Shown in pieces: positions 14,401-25,458 of a stretch of 64,000 bases of DNA (position 1 is its first letter; every line of letters starts with the position of its first letter). This stretch comes from Rhynchonema sp. JSB1_4. Taxonomy: Eukaryota; Nematoda; Chromadorea; Monhysterida; Xyalidae. The stretch spans positions 47,095 to 111,094 of the forward strand of contig JASAMV010001690.1 of assembly GCA_030248065.1 (NCBI GenBank). The letters run 5' to 3'. The translations under genes were made by a program, and so were the position numbers. The notes beneath the pieces are model-generated. The model was not told where the DNA came from, ran no database searches, and saw nothing but the letters and a program-made list of their open reading frames with translations.

Positions 14401-16010
14401 GGTCACATGCGTAAAAGGTTACAACACTTGGCACGCTATACTGAGGGAATGATAGTTTCCGGAACAGGGAATAACACGCAATAAAAGTATTAGAGCATTC
14501 ATAAAATCCACCACAAACAAGCAAACCATCATTGGGAAATCTAATAATAACACAAAGATAACAACAGCCACTAACGTCTTTTGCGCATTTGATGGTAATC
14601 GTCATGTTGAAGGAATAGGGCCGTCGTGCCAGCACCGTTCATGAAACCGTTCTGAGCACCGACGTTTGCGAACTGGTGACCTGCAGTTCGGTAACCGTAT
14701 GTTGAAATGTTTATGTATGTACTTCTGCGTGTTTCACCCAGTGTTACGTGATAAGCAGAAAAGTTCGTTCACCAACCTTGAAAAGAACCCATGTAAGTCA
14801 TCGCTGGTGGTCCTCCGCTTGTACGTTGACCATTGTTGCTGCCGAATGCTGAACTGCTGCTGCCCGCTGAACTCGAGCCCGAACTTTGCACCGATGGGGT
14901 CATGTCGAGTGTCATCTGAAAAGTATTGGCAGAAAACTTAATATCAGGGTCAATTCAGGGATTTTATTTGGCTGATTACCACTGTCTTGTCCATCGGTGG
15001 AGTGTGGGCGCGTTATCAAAAATTGGGTTGCCGCTCTGTCAAGACTGCAATCGTAGAAGCCTTGGTCTTATAACGGCTGCTGTGTGACATCAGCCAGCTG
15101 GGCATGTGACCACTTTGGCTACATGCGTATGTACGTTGTGCGATTGCTGCATATCACGCCCGTGTGCACACGCTTGACACAGGAAGTTGTACATGCGTTC
15201 AAGTTCAATCATGGACACACCCAGCAGCAACAGCAAATCAATTGATATGGGCATTACTTGAATGACCCAAGTTAGTTTGTGCAGGTCAACTCTGTGGTCA
15301 CGCAAGTGACACCGCGGTTGGCCCAAATTTACATTATCCGTTCCGATTTTTAAGGCCAATTTATCATGTTGTGCACTGATGAAATGTTTGATGTTACATT
15401 TGGCGTGTGTGTGCGCATAAGTTCATAAGTTAGTGTTGCTGATTCAATAATAATGTACATATGTGCGCATAAAAAGTTTGACCAGTGCAAATGAGTTCCG
15501 CATCATTTGCTTTTGCGTCTGATGGGATGGACAACAAATGAAGACCATACCTACAGAGGTTGGGAACATTTCATAACTGTGGGTGGTTTTCTCAGCGCGA
15601 AGTATACATATATGGGCTCTCCTGACTGCCATGTGATGTTTCAAAGGCTGTATATATTGTACCTGCATATGTTTGGGTTCAAACAGCGGCTGCGCATTGT
15701 CATTTGATGATGCTGTTGAAATCGGACTATTGGAATGAACGGACGGGTCACTGGCCGAACTGCAGTTCTCAATCACCGAGCCACTACTGGTCTGACTTGA
15801 GTAGCTGCCGGTGAGTTCATTCACGCAATTTGCCAGCAACACTTCCAAGTCTCGGTCCGACAGGAACGAGTTATCGTAATCAGAACCGGAGTCTGACGGT
15901 TGATTGCAGTTGTTGTTGTTATTGTGGTGGTGGCGGTTGGTGTCACCTGTCCATTTCTGCAGGAACATGGCTGCCGGATGGCCTCCGAAATTGGGCGCTG
16001 TGGACAGCAT
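6592..16010 (-). CDS. PAX2/5/8: Paired-box transcription factor, Pax2/5/8 class
   Basis: Nine exons keep phase throughout: 16010-15663, 14915-14773, 13256-13018, 11868-11703, 10594-10397, 9984-9872, 9750-9526, 9412-9296, 6761-6592, giving 572 aa. Exons 4-6 encode a paired domain (about residues 246-370) with [68 protein letters not shown] and VPSVSSINR. Exon 7 has a Gln-rich stretch followed by the octapeptide YSINGLLG (452-459), typical of Pax2/5/8. No homeodomain is visible, as in much-reduced nematode members (C. elegans egl-38/pax-2). Known role: a nuclear DNA-binding regulator of organ and cell fate. Oddities: about 245 residues of Ser/Asn/Gln/Pro-rich sequence precede the paired domain, which normally lies near the N-terminus. 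The exon 3/4 join is phase-exact, supporting one gene. The start at 16010 is the first ATG of the open frame; an upstream 5' exon is possible. The tail after the octapeptide is Thr/Ser/Asn-rich and ends at TAG 6592. Confidence 0.93.
7105..7172 (-). repeat. tRNA-like fragment in Pax intron 8
   Basis: On the minus strand a segment reads like a tRNA head, with an A-box-like TGGCCCGGTTAGCCAG followed about 20 bases later by a B-box-like GGTTGGAGTCCC. It lacks a convincing acceptor stem, so it is more likely a SINE head or tRNA pseudogene than a working tRNA gene. Confidence 0.35.
9752..9871 (-). other. Pax intron 6, bounded by direct copies of TGAAACATC
   Basis: This short intron (about 120 bp) between the post-paired-domain exon and the octapeptide exon carries TGAAACATCA near both ends, in the same orientation relative to transcription (9842-9850 and 9763-9771 on the plus strand). 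It is one of several introns here with this 9-mer close to a splice site. Confidence 0.6.
11314..11616. repeat. About 300-bp poly-C / poly-G tract in Pax intron 4
   Basis: The plus strand is almost uninterrupted C with scattered single G and a few A/T. It lies in the intron that splits the paired domain, so the pre-mRNA would carry a very long G-rich tract able to form G-quadruplexes. It also creates long meaningless Pro-only and Gly-only open frames. Assembly error in such a homopolymer is quite possible, so its length should not be trusted. Confidence 0.9.
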
Positions 16011-19000
16011 TTGAACGGCTCAAGGTCCGGGCTACGACACACAGTTGAACGATTTCCGGCAGGATTAACTGAAACCATATGTCGTGCAACACCCTTGATC
16101 ATGAGGTTTTTCGAAAAAGCAGCACGAAACACCAAGCATAGAATCGAGAGAAAGTGACGAAACGCAAACGACAACAATTCTAGCATTCTGACGGAACTAG
16201 CAATTATAAAAGTGAAATTACGGAAGTTTGCTATCAGTGCGTGCGCGATGAAAACAATGAGAAACGCCAAAAAACACATTTGTCAAAAATAAGGAAAACC
16301 TGTAACAAGCGCGCAAACTTGGTGACCTGCTTTCACTGTCGCTTGTGATAATAAAGGTTATGTCGTTGGGTTAGGTAAAGGTGGGTATGTGGACGTATAT
16401 AGTTTTCCAAAATTCAAAAGTGATGCAGTAATAAAGCAACATCGGTTATGAAGCGAACATCGGACATTAATTAACGTATTCTCTGAAATTGAAGGCCATC
16501 AATGGTGTGCCTAATTGTTGCTATCACATCATGTTTTCATATTCATGTCCGAAGTCTAACTAGGCAAAAAATAACAATGCAAAAGTTATTATATGATCAA
16601 GTCGCACGCCCTGTGTGTCATGTAATAAAGGGAGACGGCACTCTTCTGCGTGTGTGTGTGCACATGACACGTGTTCCGCTGAAGTCCAAACATTTGCACG
16701 CGTGCGGTTTTTTGAAGTTTTTCAACGAATGCGCGCACATGCATGTACAATGCACAAGCTGGGTTTCTGCTGCAATTCTTGAGAAAAAACGCGCAAAAAT
16801 GTTCGCTATCAGTGAAACAGGAAACGCGGCCAAAAAGAGTTTATGGGAACTCGGAGAATGTTTTTTGCTATTTTTAAGTTTGGCGCACGCGATGCAAATG
16901 CAGTGTGTACAGTTGTACATACCGTAGTTTTCCATGTAAAACCCCGAGGGCCCTATTCGAGAAAAGCTGGGAAATCGGGTTTTTGTTAAAACATTTTGCC
17001 CAAATAGAGCCCTACTCGGAAACGTGTCTGCAACGTCTTCACCGATTGCCGGCATCATCAATTATTATCACAGCCGCTATGCGTTCCAAGGCACGTTTTC
17101 ATCAAACAATTGAACAGTCTTGAGGAATACCCCGAAAAAGACCGGTTTGAAACCACCTTTGTGTGTGAAAATCAACGATCACGGGATCAATTTTTGAAAA
17201 GCCTTTTACTCCAAATAGCGCACGCGAGGACTCTGTTCGGCGAAACGTTTCTGAATAAACCCCACGGGGACTCTTTTCGGGAAGGGCCTCTCTATGGAAA
17301 AACACGGTACGTGCTAAGGGAACACTGCACCGGCGTTGCTTACCTGCCTTAAATTTTAAAAAAATGTACCGGACAAAAATCATAACATTGGAAAGGCATT
17401 GTAGGCAGCTTGAACAGCACCTTGTAAAGAGGTCTGTTGCAAAACTATTGCTCAGTACTTGCATACATGCATAATTATGCGGGCAGGTTTTCCAAAAACA
17501 TAAACGCATTTTCAAACTGTCTTCCGGGCCGTGTGTGGTGTTAACTGCGAGGGGAGACCGTGCGGTTCGATGATCACTGACTGAACGCAGTGGTGGACTG
17601 GAACCTCAAAACGGCCGGAACTGTAACCAGTAATTGCAACCAACAACTTCTGATCTTCCAATCGAACACATTAATTTCGCAAGCGATGCGGTACATGTTA
17701 CCGACGCACAACAAACTGGTAAAAAATAAAGCAGAGGTGTGCAAACCAGTGTTGAACTGAGTATACAGTATCATACGTTTTCTGGTGCAAATGTGAGGCA
17801 GCAGTTACAAGGAAAAAGTTTACCACGCGACCTGATCAAAGCAACCGGGTCTGCACAGGTTGCGCAGTCGCGCCTTCAATCTGCGACAACACTGTGACAG
17901 TATCCCAAAAACGTGCAGTTTCTTAAAAGATTCTGCATCTTTGGCAAGCTTTTTTTTACCAAAATGACATGTGGTATCATGCTCTTGATTTCTTCAACTT
18001 TTTTCGGAGAAGAATGGTTGTACGTTATTACTAAAATCGGGAGCTGAGTTAGCGCAGTTTTCATACATTCGAAGCGATGCATTGAGTCAGCAGATTGAGT
18101 TACAACTGTACTGCACGTGTACAGTGCTGCGTGAAGTATGCGATGGCATAACTTTGCCAGCATATTATAACTTTGAGTTACAAAATTTCCCGATGTTCTC
18201 TTATGGTGCAGAAGTCATAGTGTTTTGTTGTCGCTACTGTGTTGCATGATGTTTCAAGTAAACCATTGATAATGAGGTGCCAGAGTGAAGGTCCAGGCTG
18301 TCACATTCAGAAGATCGGGGCGGGATCGTGAATCATGTTTCAATGTTGTCCTTTCTTGTCGCATTTTCCACTCGGCTGTTTTCCTTTTTCGTAACTAAAG
18401 CGCAGAGGAACGTGCATAATACAGTACATGGGTGTAACGCATGTTTCGCACAAGATGCAACAATGAAACCTAAATGCATAATTGTCAAAATGTACGTGTA
18501 CGTTGCATGACCACAGACTGAAAGCACTGCATGTTATTGTTGTTGTTGTGTACATTGTTGTTTTGGCACGCGCGCAGATTTTAAATTTACTTTTAATTAG
18601 GAATGCCAAGAAAATGAACATGAAAAAAGTTTGTACAAAAAGCAAATGAACTGACCAGATTTTCAACTCCGATGGTTGCTTGAGTGTCCGAGGCAAACAT
18701 ATGTGGCAGCACACGATGTTGCACGTTGAGCATATTGCACAATTCGTTGGTCAGAAATTTACTCACTTATATTTCAATAGTTCCTTTACAAACGCCATGA
18801 CGTCGGAATGAAATGTTTTACGTGGTATCCAGCAGGATTGGTCAGATGATTATGATTTCCGATCGGTGACGTTTTTTGTGTGTATTCTGGTCACCACAGA
18901 TGTGTGCTGCACGTGTCCAAAGTCAGGTGGGCCATAAAACGGCGTTGTGGGGCATGGTGGATAATCGGACACAACAAGGACAAAAAAGCGGACGTTGTCG

Positions 19001-19734
19001 TCGCGTCTGTAATCAAAAGGTCGGTATGATCTTCATTGATGCAGATGAGAGGTGCACTAGGTCATCATCAGTGCGAATGCACCAGGTAATCCCAAGGGAG
19101 AAACACGGGCTGTATGCAAGAAACACGCCATGCGTGCAACTTGAAGTCCGAATTGACTCAAACTGGTGACATACAGTACCAGTCAAACAGGCATGCCGCA
19201 GGGCAACAACTGCGCAGCGAGCAACTTCCGGTGATGACCAACCCCGTCAATAGGACATGTATGGCCACCTGATAGACATCATGCGCGGGTAATTAGCTCG
19301 CCCTCAATTTCACGGCTGTTTTGAACATGCACCTGCACTCAAATTGGGGTCGTGTGCGCGTTTGACCGCCGTAAACCGATCACAATTATGGGTAAATCGG
19401 ACGTTGGTTATCATTTACTATTGAAAACAGAGTCCGTCCGACCAAACTTATATGCACACGTCTTGCGTCGAAACATTATCTGTTTCCGGTGATAAGCTTT
19501 TCTACCCCATTTAAAGTTTTGGAAATTGCTTTAAGACGGATGATTGCGGGAGGAAACTTTTTTCAAGTTCAATCGGATGTCTTTAATAAAACCGGTTGAT
19601 GTATGGACATCAAAAAGAAGGGAAGTGGCCGTAACTTTATTTTAGCATATTAATGTCCAACTTTAGATTACAAGTCAGAGAGGCAGTGAAGCGGAATACA
19701 GGAAGGCAAGCCTCACGCATCGTTTTCGACATTG

Positions 19735-19960
19735 GGTGGAATTTTCGAAACGGAGTAAAGGTCGGTCAGTTGGGCGTAAAGGTCGGTGTAAAGTTCGGTC
19801 GAAAGCTCGGTCGTCGTAGCTCGGTGCAAACGTGAAACATTGCCTGTTATTAACGTGGAATGTTTCAAGTTTACACCGAGGTCTATCACACTGAGCTGTC
19901 GACCGAGCTTTCCACCGACCTTTACACCCAACTGACCTTTATACCGTTTAGAAAATATCA
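19735..19960. repeat. Fold-back (hairpin) element
   Basis: The left arm (about 19738-19830) contains CGGTCAGTTGGGCGTAAAGG and GAAAGCTCGGTCG. The right arm (about 19858-19960) contains the reverse complements CCTTTACACCCAACTGACC and CGACCGAGCTTTC. The short loop is bracketed by TGAAACATT and AATGTTTCA, relatives of the abundant 9-mer. Length and structure suggest a non-autonomous fold-back or MITE-type element. No coding potential. Confidence 0.8.
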
Positions 19961-21060
19961 CCCAATGCCAATTAGTTTCAGTTTAACAGCTGTCTAATGT
20001 GTATCGGAACTTGGTCATCAAATCTTAGTACCAAATCGACTAATCATAACCATAACATCAATAGAAACCGAGGATTGATTACCTGCAATGACACAGCAAC
20101 GGAAGTGATTCAATAACAATGTTGTATTGTGTGAAATGATCGCAAAAAGTCATATGAGTCATATCATTGATAATTTCTTCGAAAATGACACAGGTTTTTG
20201 TATTGAAAATCGCTTTAGCAATGCTATTTACAACAATTGATCACGCCAACCTGCGGATGCAAATTTGTTGCAGAGGAATCCTCCCACACTCCGATGACTA
20301 CGGTATAATAAATACCGGAATGAGGTTTCTAGGTATACGACACACTAACAATTGAACAAATCTGAAAGAAAATAAGCAACACAAAAACGCTTCATGTAAA
20401 ACGAAAAAATGATGCTGTTCGAACCACATACAACAATCCTGCAACCATACGTGCGCATTAATTTGAGAACGGAAAGAGTGAAATGACGAAAATCAGAAAA
20501 AACTCGTTTTCACTTCAAAATCCGATATGTATTGCGATATTCGAATATGCAGAATTGACGACGACAAAAACTAATCAATTTCCTTTAGTTTACTGGCAGT
20601 AACATAACGGTGCGACAGTTTCGTTTTCATTTCGGGACAAACTTTTTCGGAATCGCGCGCAGCATTAGGCTCCTTTGGTATGGTACCTTACGTTCGTTAC
20701 AACAAGATGCGCAATACCCGAATCATGCAGGTTCCTATTGCGCAATTGTAATGATAAAGTCGTTTTTTCGGTAACGATGCCCCGTTGCGATTGCGAACGA
20801 TTTTATTTTTTTGCCGGTGGAGTGCAATGCGGAAAGATCAGAATGAAATGATAAGAGAGCAAAAGTTGGTATCCCGATCTGAAATTGACACCAAGCGCGT
20901 GCACGCACGTGTCCCCATGTGTCTACCGGGCGTGTCAAAATTCGAAATTCACCGCACGAAAATACTGAAATCGTCCCAAATTCGTGTGCGCAGAACTGTT
21001 TTTGCATTCGCGGCCTATCATCATCATCATTATTACGCAAAATCATCATCAAACTTCATT

Positions 21061-21074
21061 CCCCCCCCCCCCCC
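21061..21074. repeat. Poly-C run
   Basis: Fourteen consecutive C bases sit just after a short CAT/ATC-rich stretch. A simple-sequence tract with no function assigned. Confidence 0.9.
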
Positions 21075-22747
21075 TATTGGCCCAGTGAAGATAGAATGTT
21101 TGTATTGCGCGCATAAATAGGCACGATGTCATGCATCCATGATGTCCATACATTCATTCACTTTCGCTAAACTCACACTATGTTTATGTGCACGGCACTA
21201 CCATTTCTGGATTTCAGTTCCATTTGATGAGAACGAAGGAGCACTTCAACAAACATTCACGTATTGCACCCGATGAGCGAAAATGCGCACCTGGATGTCG
21301 CATGGTGACTGTGCTGCGAACTAAATCAACTGCGACTAAAAAGATGAACACAGTCGTTTGAAGTACATAATCTCTAGATTCGGTTGCAAAGTCGCAGATT
21401 CGAGCAAATCCATGGTTACATTTCTTTCGGATTTGGTATTGGTTTGAAAGTGCAAGTGTGTGTTCATACCTATTGTTCACGAGGTGCACTGTAAGAACAT
21501 GAGTCGTAAAATACATAAGTTGCGATGGAATGAATTGAGTTTTTATTGCCCAAAACTTTCACTCGACGATTGATTACAGATGAGATGGCAAAGAAAGTTT
21601 CGCAATTAAAACATCCAATAAACAATGAAAGAAAATGAGCTGTTAGATTTGCAGACATGTGACGTGCCTTGGTTCACGCGTGCTTCTTGCATTTAGGATA
21701 ATATTGAAAAATTTACAGGAGCCACTAATTTCCTCCAGCTTAAAAGTTATTCATTTTAGTCGGGGAACATCATTTACGCGGTCGAAATTAGTGGCATCAC
21801 TAAATTTCTTTAATATCCTTGATTCAAAGAAGTCACGTGACCAAGGCAGAACCGATCAGATCCGATCACCAAGATTGATATCGCCCACAGACTTTTTGTG
21901 AATGTTTTGGCCCTAAACTCAAGTTTATGATGCATTAGAGATACCAAGACCAGATATTTGTTGCTTGTTGAGGCCCATCCGTTTCGTAACGCACGCGTCG
22001 CACCCACCGTGGACGACTAGTTGATGTTTCAAGGCAGTCAGGTTGCGTTGCTGATTGATTGATATCGTAAGACCGGCGTCTTGAAGAAGAATCATGAATC
22101 GACATAGTGATTTGATTATGGAGAGAGGGTGTAGAAAAAAAGGTCCCCTAGGAGTGGTGGTCCCCCAGAACACAGAACAAGTACTGGCATAATAATAGTT
22201 TCAACAACAACGTGGGTTAGTCCGATTCCGATTCAGGATACGGGATGGCTGCGGCTCAAAAGTTGCATTTATAGACACGCTGTGACCAACTTTTCACCTT
22301 CACCATGTTTTTTTTAGCCCACCAATAAAGCTTTCTATGTGAAATTGCACTTCAAAACTGGGATAACCAAGTGTCTTGTGGTTTCCCAAAATGCGTCGGA
22401 CATCGACTTCAGCCGGGTCAGTTTTCAACTGATGAACACCGCCTCTCCTCCACTCCAAGTTTCTCTTCCATTCTTTTTGACTTTCGAATTTTTGTTTATC
22501 CTATCGGTAGGTACCTAGTTCGGTAGGATGTAGGAAACAAAGGGAAATTTTTTTTTGGTTTTTCCCCTTTTTTCCTTGGAAAAAATGGTACCCAAAGAAA
22601 AGGAAAAAATACAGGAAAAATATGAAGCAATAGGAAAAAACGTTATTTTTTAGGAAAAAACGAAAAATCGAAAGAAAAAAACGTCTGTCGAGCAGAGATC
22701 GGAAACGGGCCGGGCCGGGCCGCGATTTGATTCCATTTGTCATCAGT

Positions 22748-22788
22748 GTCTTTTTCTACGAGCGACTAATTATACGGAAATCCACCCG
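22748..22788 (+). repeat. Left inverted arm flanking the C/A-rich block
   Basis: The sequence around GACTAATTATACGGAAATCC pairs in inverted orientation with GGATTTCCGTAAAATTAGTC near 24770-24790. With the nested pair CTTACCGTA (about 22937) and TACGGTAAG (about 24719), this marks the block between them as a terminal-inverted-repeat structure. Confidence 0.65.
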
Positions 22789-22860
22789 ACCGACCACGCG
22801 TCCACGAAAGATACGGCCGTTTTTCGCCGTGGCTGTGTGTTTTATTTGATTCAGAGGCTG

Positions 22861-22931
22861 GTGCCTAAGCCTTAGCCAAGCCTATAACCACAAGCCTAAG
22901 CCCAAGCCTAAGCCTGAAATAGAAGCCTAAA
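22861..22931 (-). repeat. Interstitial telomere-like tract (TTAGGC)n, degenerate
   Basis: Several GCCTAA units and one-off variants occur in tandem. GCCTAA is the complement of TTAGGC, the telomere repeat of nematodes. Similar tracts are at 62715-62790 and, weakly, near 46884-46924. They could be telomere-capture scars or ordinary satellite decay. Confidence 0.75.
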
Positions 22932-22934
22932 GCT

Positions 22935-23783
22935 TACCGTATTCCCTAAAATAGAGCCCCCCAAAAATAGAGCCCCCCAAAAAAATACAGCCCCCCTAAT
23001 AGGGTTAGACGTCTGTTCCCCCTCCGAGGTACGCCNGCCCCACTGTTCCCCCTCCGGGTACTTCTCCCCCCCATTTTTTTCCTAAACTAAACCATGCCTA
23101 AACATAGGCAAGGCCAGGACAAAAATAGGGAGACACCACGAGAAACCCCCAAAAATACCCCAAAAAAACGTGATTATAGGGGAAATAACGCAAAAAGAAG
23201 GCAAAATATACTCCCACAAAACGACCCCAAAAACCGTCCCCCCCCCGTCCCCCCCCCTCCCCCCTCCCTTCCTCCTCCCCCCCACCCACGTACGAACCTT
23301 CCCCCTACGAATATACCTCAGGGGCGAGGAACCCCACCTCCGCATGAGGGACGACACTTCCACTTGGGGGACAAAAAACCAAGCACTTGAATAGAGGCAC
23401 CCTGGGAGGGAAGTAGGAGTCACGCGGGGGTAGGAAAGGATGAGGGGGGGGTGGGACCTTAGTCACCCGAGGAAGCGAAAAGACCACCCAAAAAGGCTAA
23501 AAAACACCCAAAAGGTGAGACAAAAACAGCAAAAAATCGAGGAAAAATAGCACAAAATCAACAAAAAACAGGTAATATGGCCTAAAACAAGGGCGGAACG
23601 CGGGGCTACTCTCGGAGCGCGGGAGAAAGACAAAAAATAATGCCTAAAAACACCACAAAATTGCCTGAAAGAGGTATAAAATGGGGTGGGGAGGGGGACG
23701 TACTCAGACCCCCCCCACCCACGAACCCCCCCCCCCCCCCCAACCCCCTCCTCAGGGAGAGAGGGAGTCCTCCCCCCAGAGGC

Positions 23784-23821
<38 letters not shown>

Positions 23822-24722
23822 ACTTCCATCACACCTGGTGGAGTACGTGAGGGGGAGAGTCCTTTAATGGGAAAACCCCACCAAAGAACACCCACACCTA
23901 AAAAAACACACCCTGACAAACACTCACACCCTAGGGGAACTCTCAGGCGCAGGCAATTTTTGGGAACAAACAAAATGGGCAAGGCGAAAAAAAACAAAAA
24001 CAAAAAAAACTCAACCGAAAAACACCCCACACGGAGAAAACACCACCGGGGGAAGGGGGGGAAAGCGATGGGGGGACAAAAAAAAAAAAAACACCAAAAA
24101 CCCATAAAAGCACCAACCAAAAACCACAAAAAAAAAAACGCCCAGAACAACCCGAAACAACGCCCAAACCCCCCCAAACACACCACCCCAAAAAAAACGC
24201 CAAAACCCGGACGCAAAAGAAGAAAAAGCACACCTAAAAATACAAGCAAAAATAGAAACTTAGCAGAGTCCCAGAAAGGGAACAGACGACCACTATGGAG
24301 GAACAGACACACGGGGGGGAAGGGGGGGGGGAACCAAGGACGAAAAAAAAAAAAAACACAAAAACAAAAAAGAAACAAACAAAAAACACAAACAGAAAAA
24401 AGGGACAGACGACCCGAGGAACAACACCGGAGGAACAACGACCCGAGCCCCCCCCCCCAAACACACACAAACCCCAAAAAAAACCCAAAAACCCTAACAA
24501 AAAGAAGCAAAAACCCATCACCCAAGATTTTCTCCCCCCAAAATGCAAACTCCCCCTCCCCAGGTGGTACGTGCCCCCCAAAAATAGGGAGGGACGCCTC
24601 CCCCCCCCGCCCCCCCCCGGCACCCCCCCCGAAAAAGGAGGGACGCCCCCCCCGAAAAATACAGCCCCCTAAAAGGGGTCCGTGAAAAAATACAGCCCTC
24701 CCTTGTATTTTAGGTTTTACGG
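22935..24722. repeat. C/A-rich low-complexity block with an N base
   Basis: The block is built from degenerate units such as AAAATAGAGCCCCCC and AAAAATACAGCCCCC, with long C runs and A runs. One base (23036) is N. Long overlapping open frames on both strands are side effects of the biased composition. Nested inverted ends (CTTACCGTA and TACGGTAAG) suggest a mobile-element boundary. The interior may be collapsed or misassembled. Confidence 0.8.
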
Positions 24723-24769
24723 TAAGTACGGGAATGGGACTATGCTTAAGCACACACAAAACGGGTGGA

Positions 24770-24800
24770 TTTCCGTAAAATTAGTCAATCTTCTTTTTCT
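24770..24800 (-). repeat. Right inverted arm flanking the C/A-rich block
   Basis: Reverse complement of the arm at 22748-22788 (shared core ACGGAAATCCACCCG). Both flanks also carry GGGCCGGGCC-type runs (22705 and 24935), supporting a common element. Confidence 0.65.
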
Positions 24801-25189
24801 TGCGTGTGAAGTTTTGTTTCTTTTGTGTTGGGGCTGTATCTTGCTGCAAGTGCATTGAAAACGATAAAAGTTTATGTTTGGAGCAGAGGTCGCAATCGGA
24901 CCGGCCCGACTTCGGGCCGCGATTTTTTGGCTTTTGGCTCGGGCCGGGCCGGGCACCCCGCCCGACCCAAGCTTGTGAAGTGAAACTAACTTATTTTACT
25001 GAAAAAGTAGGGATTTTTTGTCAAAAATACTAAAATTTCTAACGGATTCGGCAATATTCAAATTCAAAACAATGACTTTTCAACCAAAAAAATAGGTTCA
25101 AAAAATCGCAAAAATTATGAGAAAAATTGGGTTAAAATCTGGGCCAAAAATTCGGGCCGGGCCGGAGATTTAATGATTTGGGAATGAAA

Positions 25190-25278
25190 ACGTATTTTCC
25201 CGGGCCTCGGAAAAAACGGTTTTTTTCGGGTTTTTTTTCAAAAAAAAACGGTTTTTTTCGGCCCGCAAGTATAGGATG
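25190..25278 (+). repeat. AAAAAACGG repeat, upstream copy
   Basis: This A/T-homopolymer repeat contains CGGGCCTCGGAAAAAACGG and ends in GCCCGCAAGTATAGGATG. A direct copy with the same order and ending is at about 26010-26090 in NUP155 intron 1. The copy upstream of exon 1 lies about 180 bp before the NUP155 start. Confidence 0.8.
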
Positions 25279-25458
25279 CCTACTGTACTGGGGGCTGGGG
25301 GGGGGCTACTCCCACCTCCAACACTGGCCGGCACCGGCAGGCATCTATTATCTGTAAGGTATTTATCCGATTCTCATTCTCAGCCGATTTCGCGCCGTTG
25401 ATCTGATATTTTGCGACAGTTTCACAAGTTCGACTGGTGTTCGAAAACGCAACGCAAC

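Larger units (their letters stand above)
16011..25458. other. 9.4-kb repeat-rich intergenic region between divergent genes
   Basis: This lies between the start of Pax (minus) and the start of NUP155 (plus), so it should contain both promoters. I found no convincing exon. Around 16935-17290 several degenerate repeats of a phrase like GGACTCTTTTCGGGAA occur. Separate entries cover the hairpin at 19735, the telomere-like tract at 22861, the C/A-rich block and its inverted arms, and the AAAAAACGG repeats. Positions 22530-22690 are rich in AGGAAAAAAC-like runs. Exact 9-mer GATGTTTCA copies are at 18248 and 22023. Confidence 0.5.

Noticed and set aside
15444..15662. C-terminal part of the 188-codon frame at 16010
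   Set aside because: Reading on past 15663 crosses a good GTACAA donor that joins in phase to the next exon, so the rest of the frame is intron.
16502..17515. Cluster of 140-codon frames on both strands
   Set aside because: They overlap on opposite strands and follow degenerate repeats around GGACTCTTTTCGGGAA; no protein similarity seen.
17876..18163. 95-codon minus-strand frame with a plausible-looking composition
   Set aside because: No family motif, no splice partner and no neighbours supporting it; left unannotated.
23681..24759. Two overlapping antisense open frames of about 335 codons
   Set aside because: They span C/A-rich low-complexity sequence where stop codons are rare by composition. 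Residue content is Lys/Pro/Thr on one strand and Gly/Phe/Val on the other.
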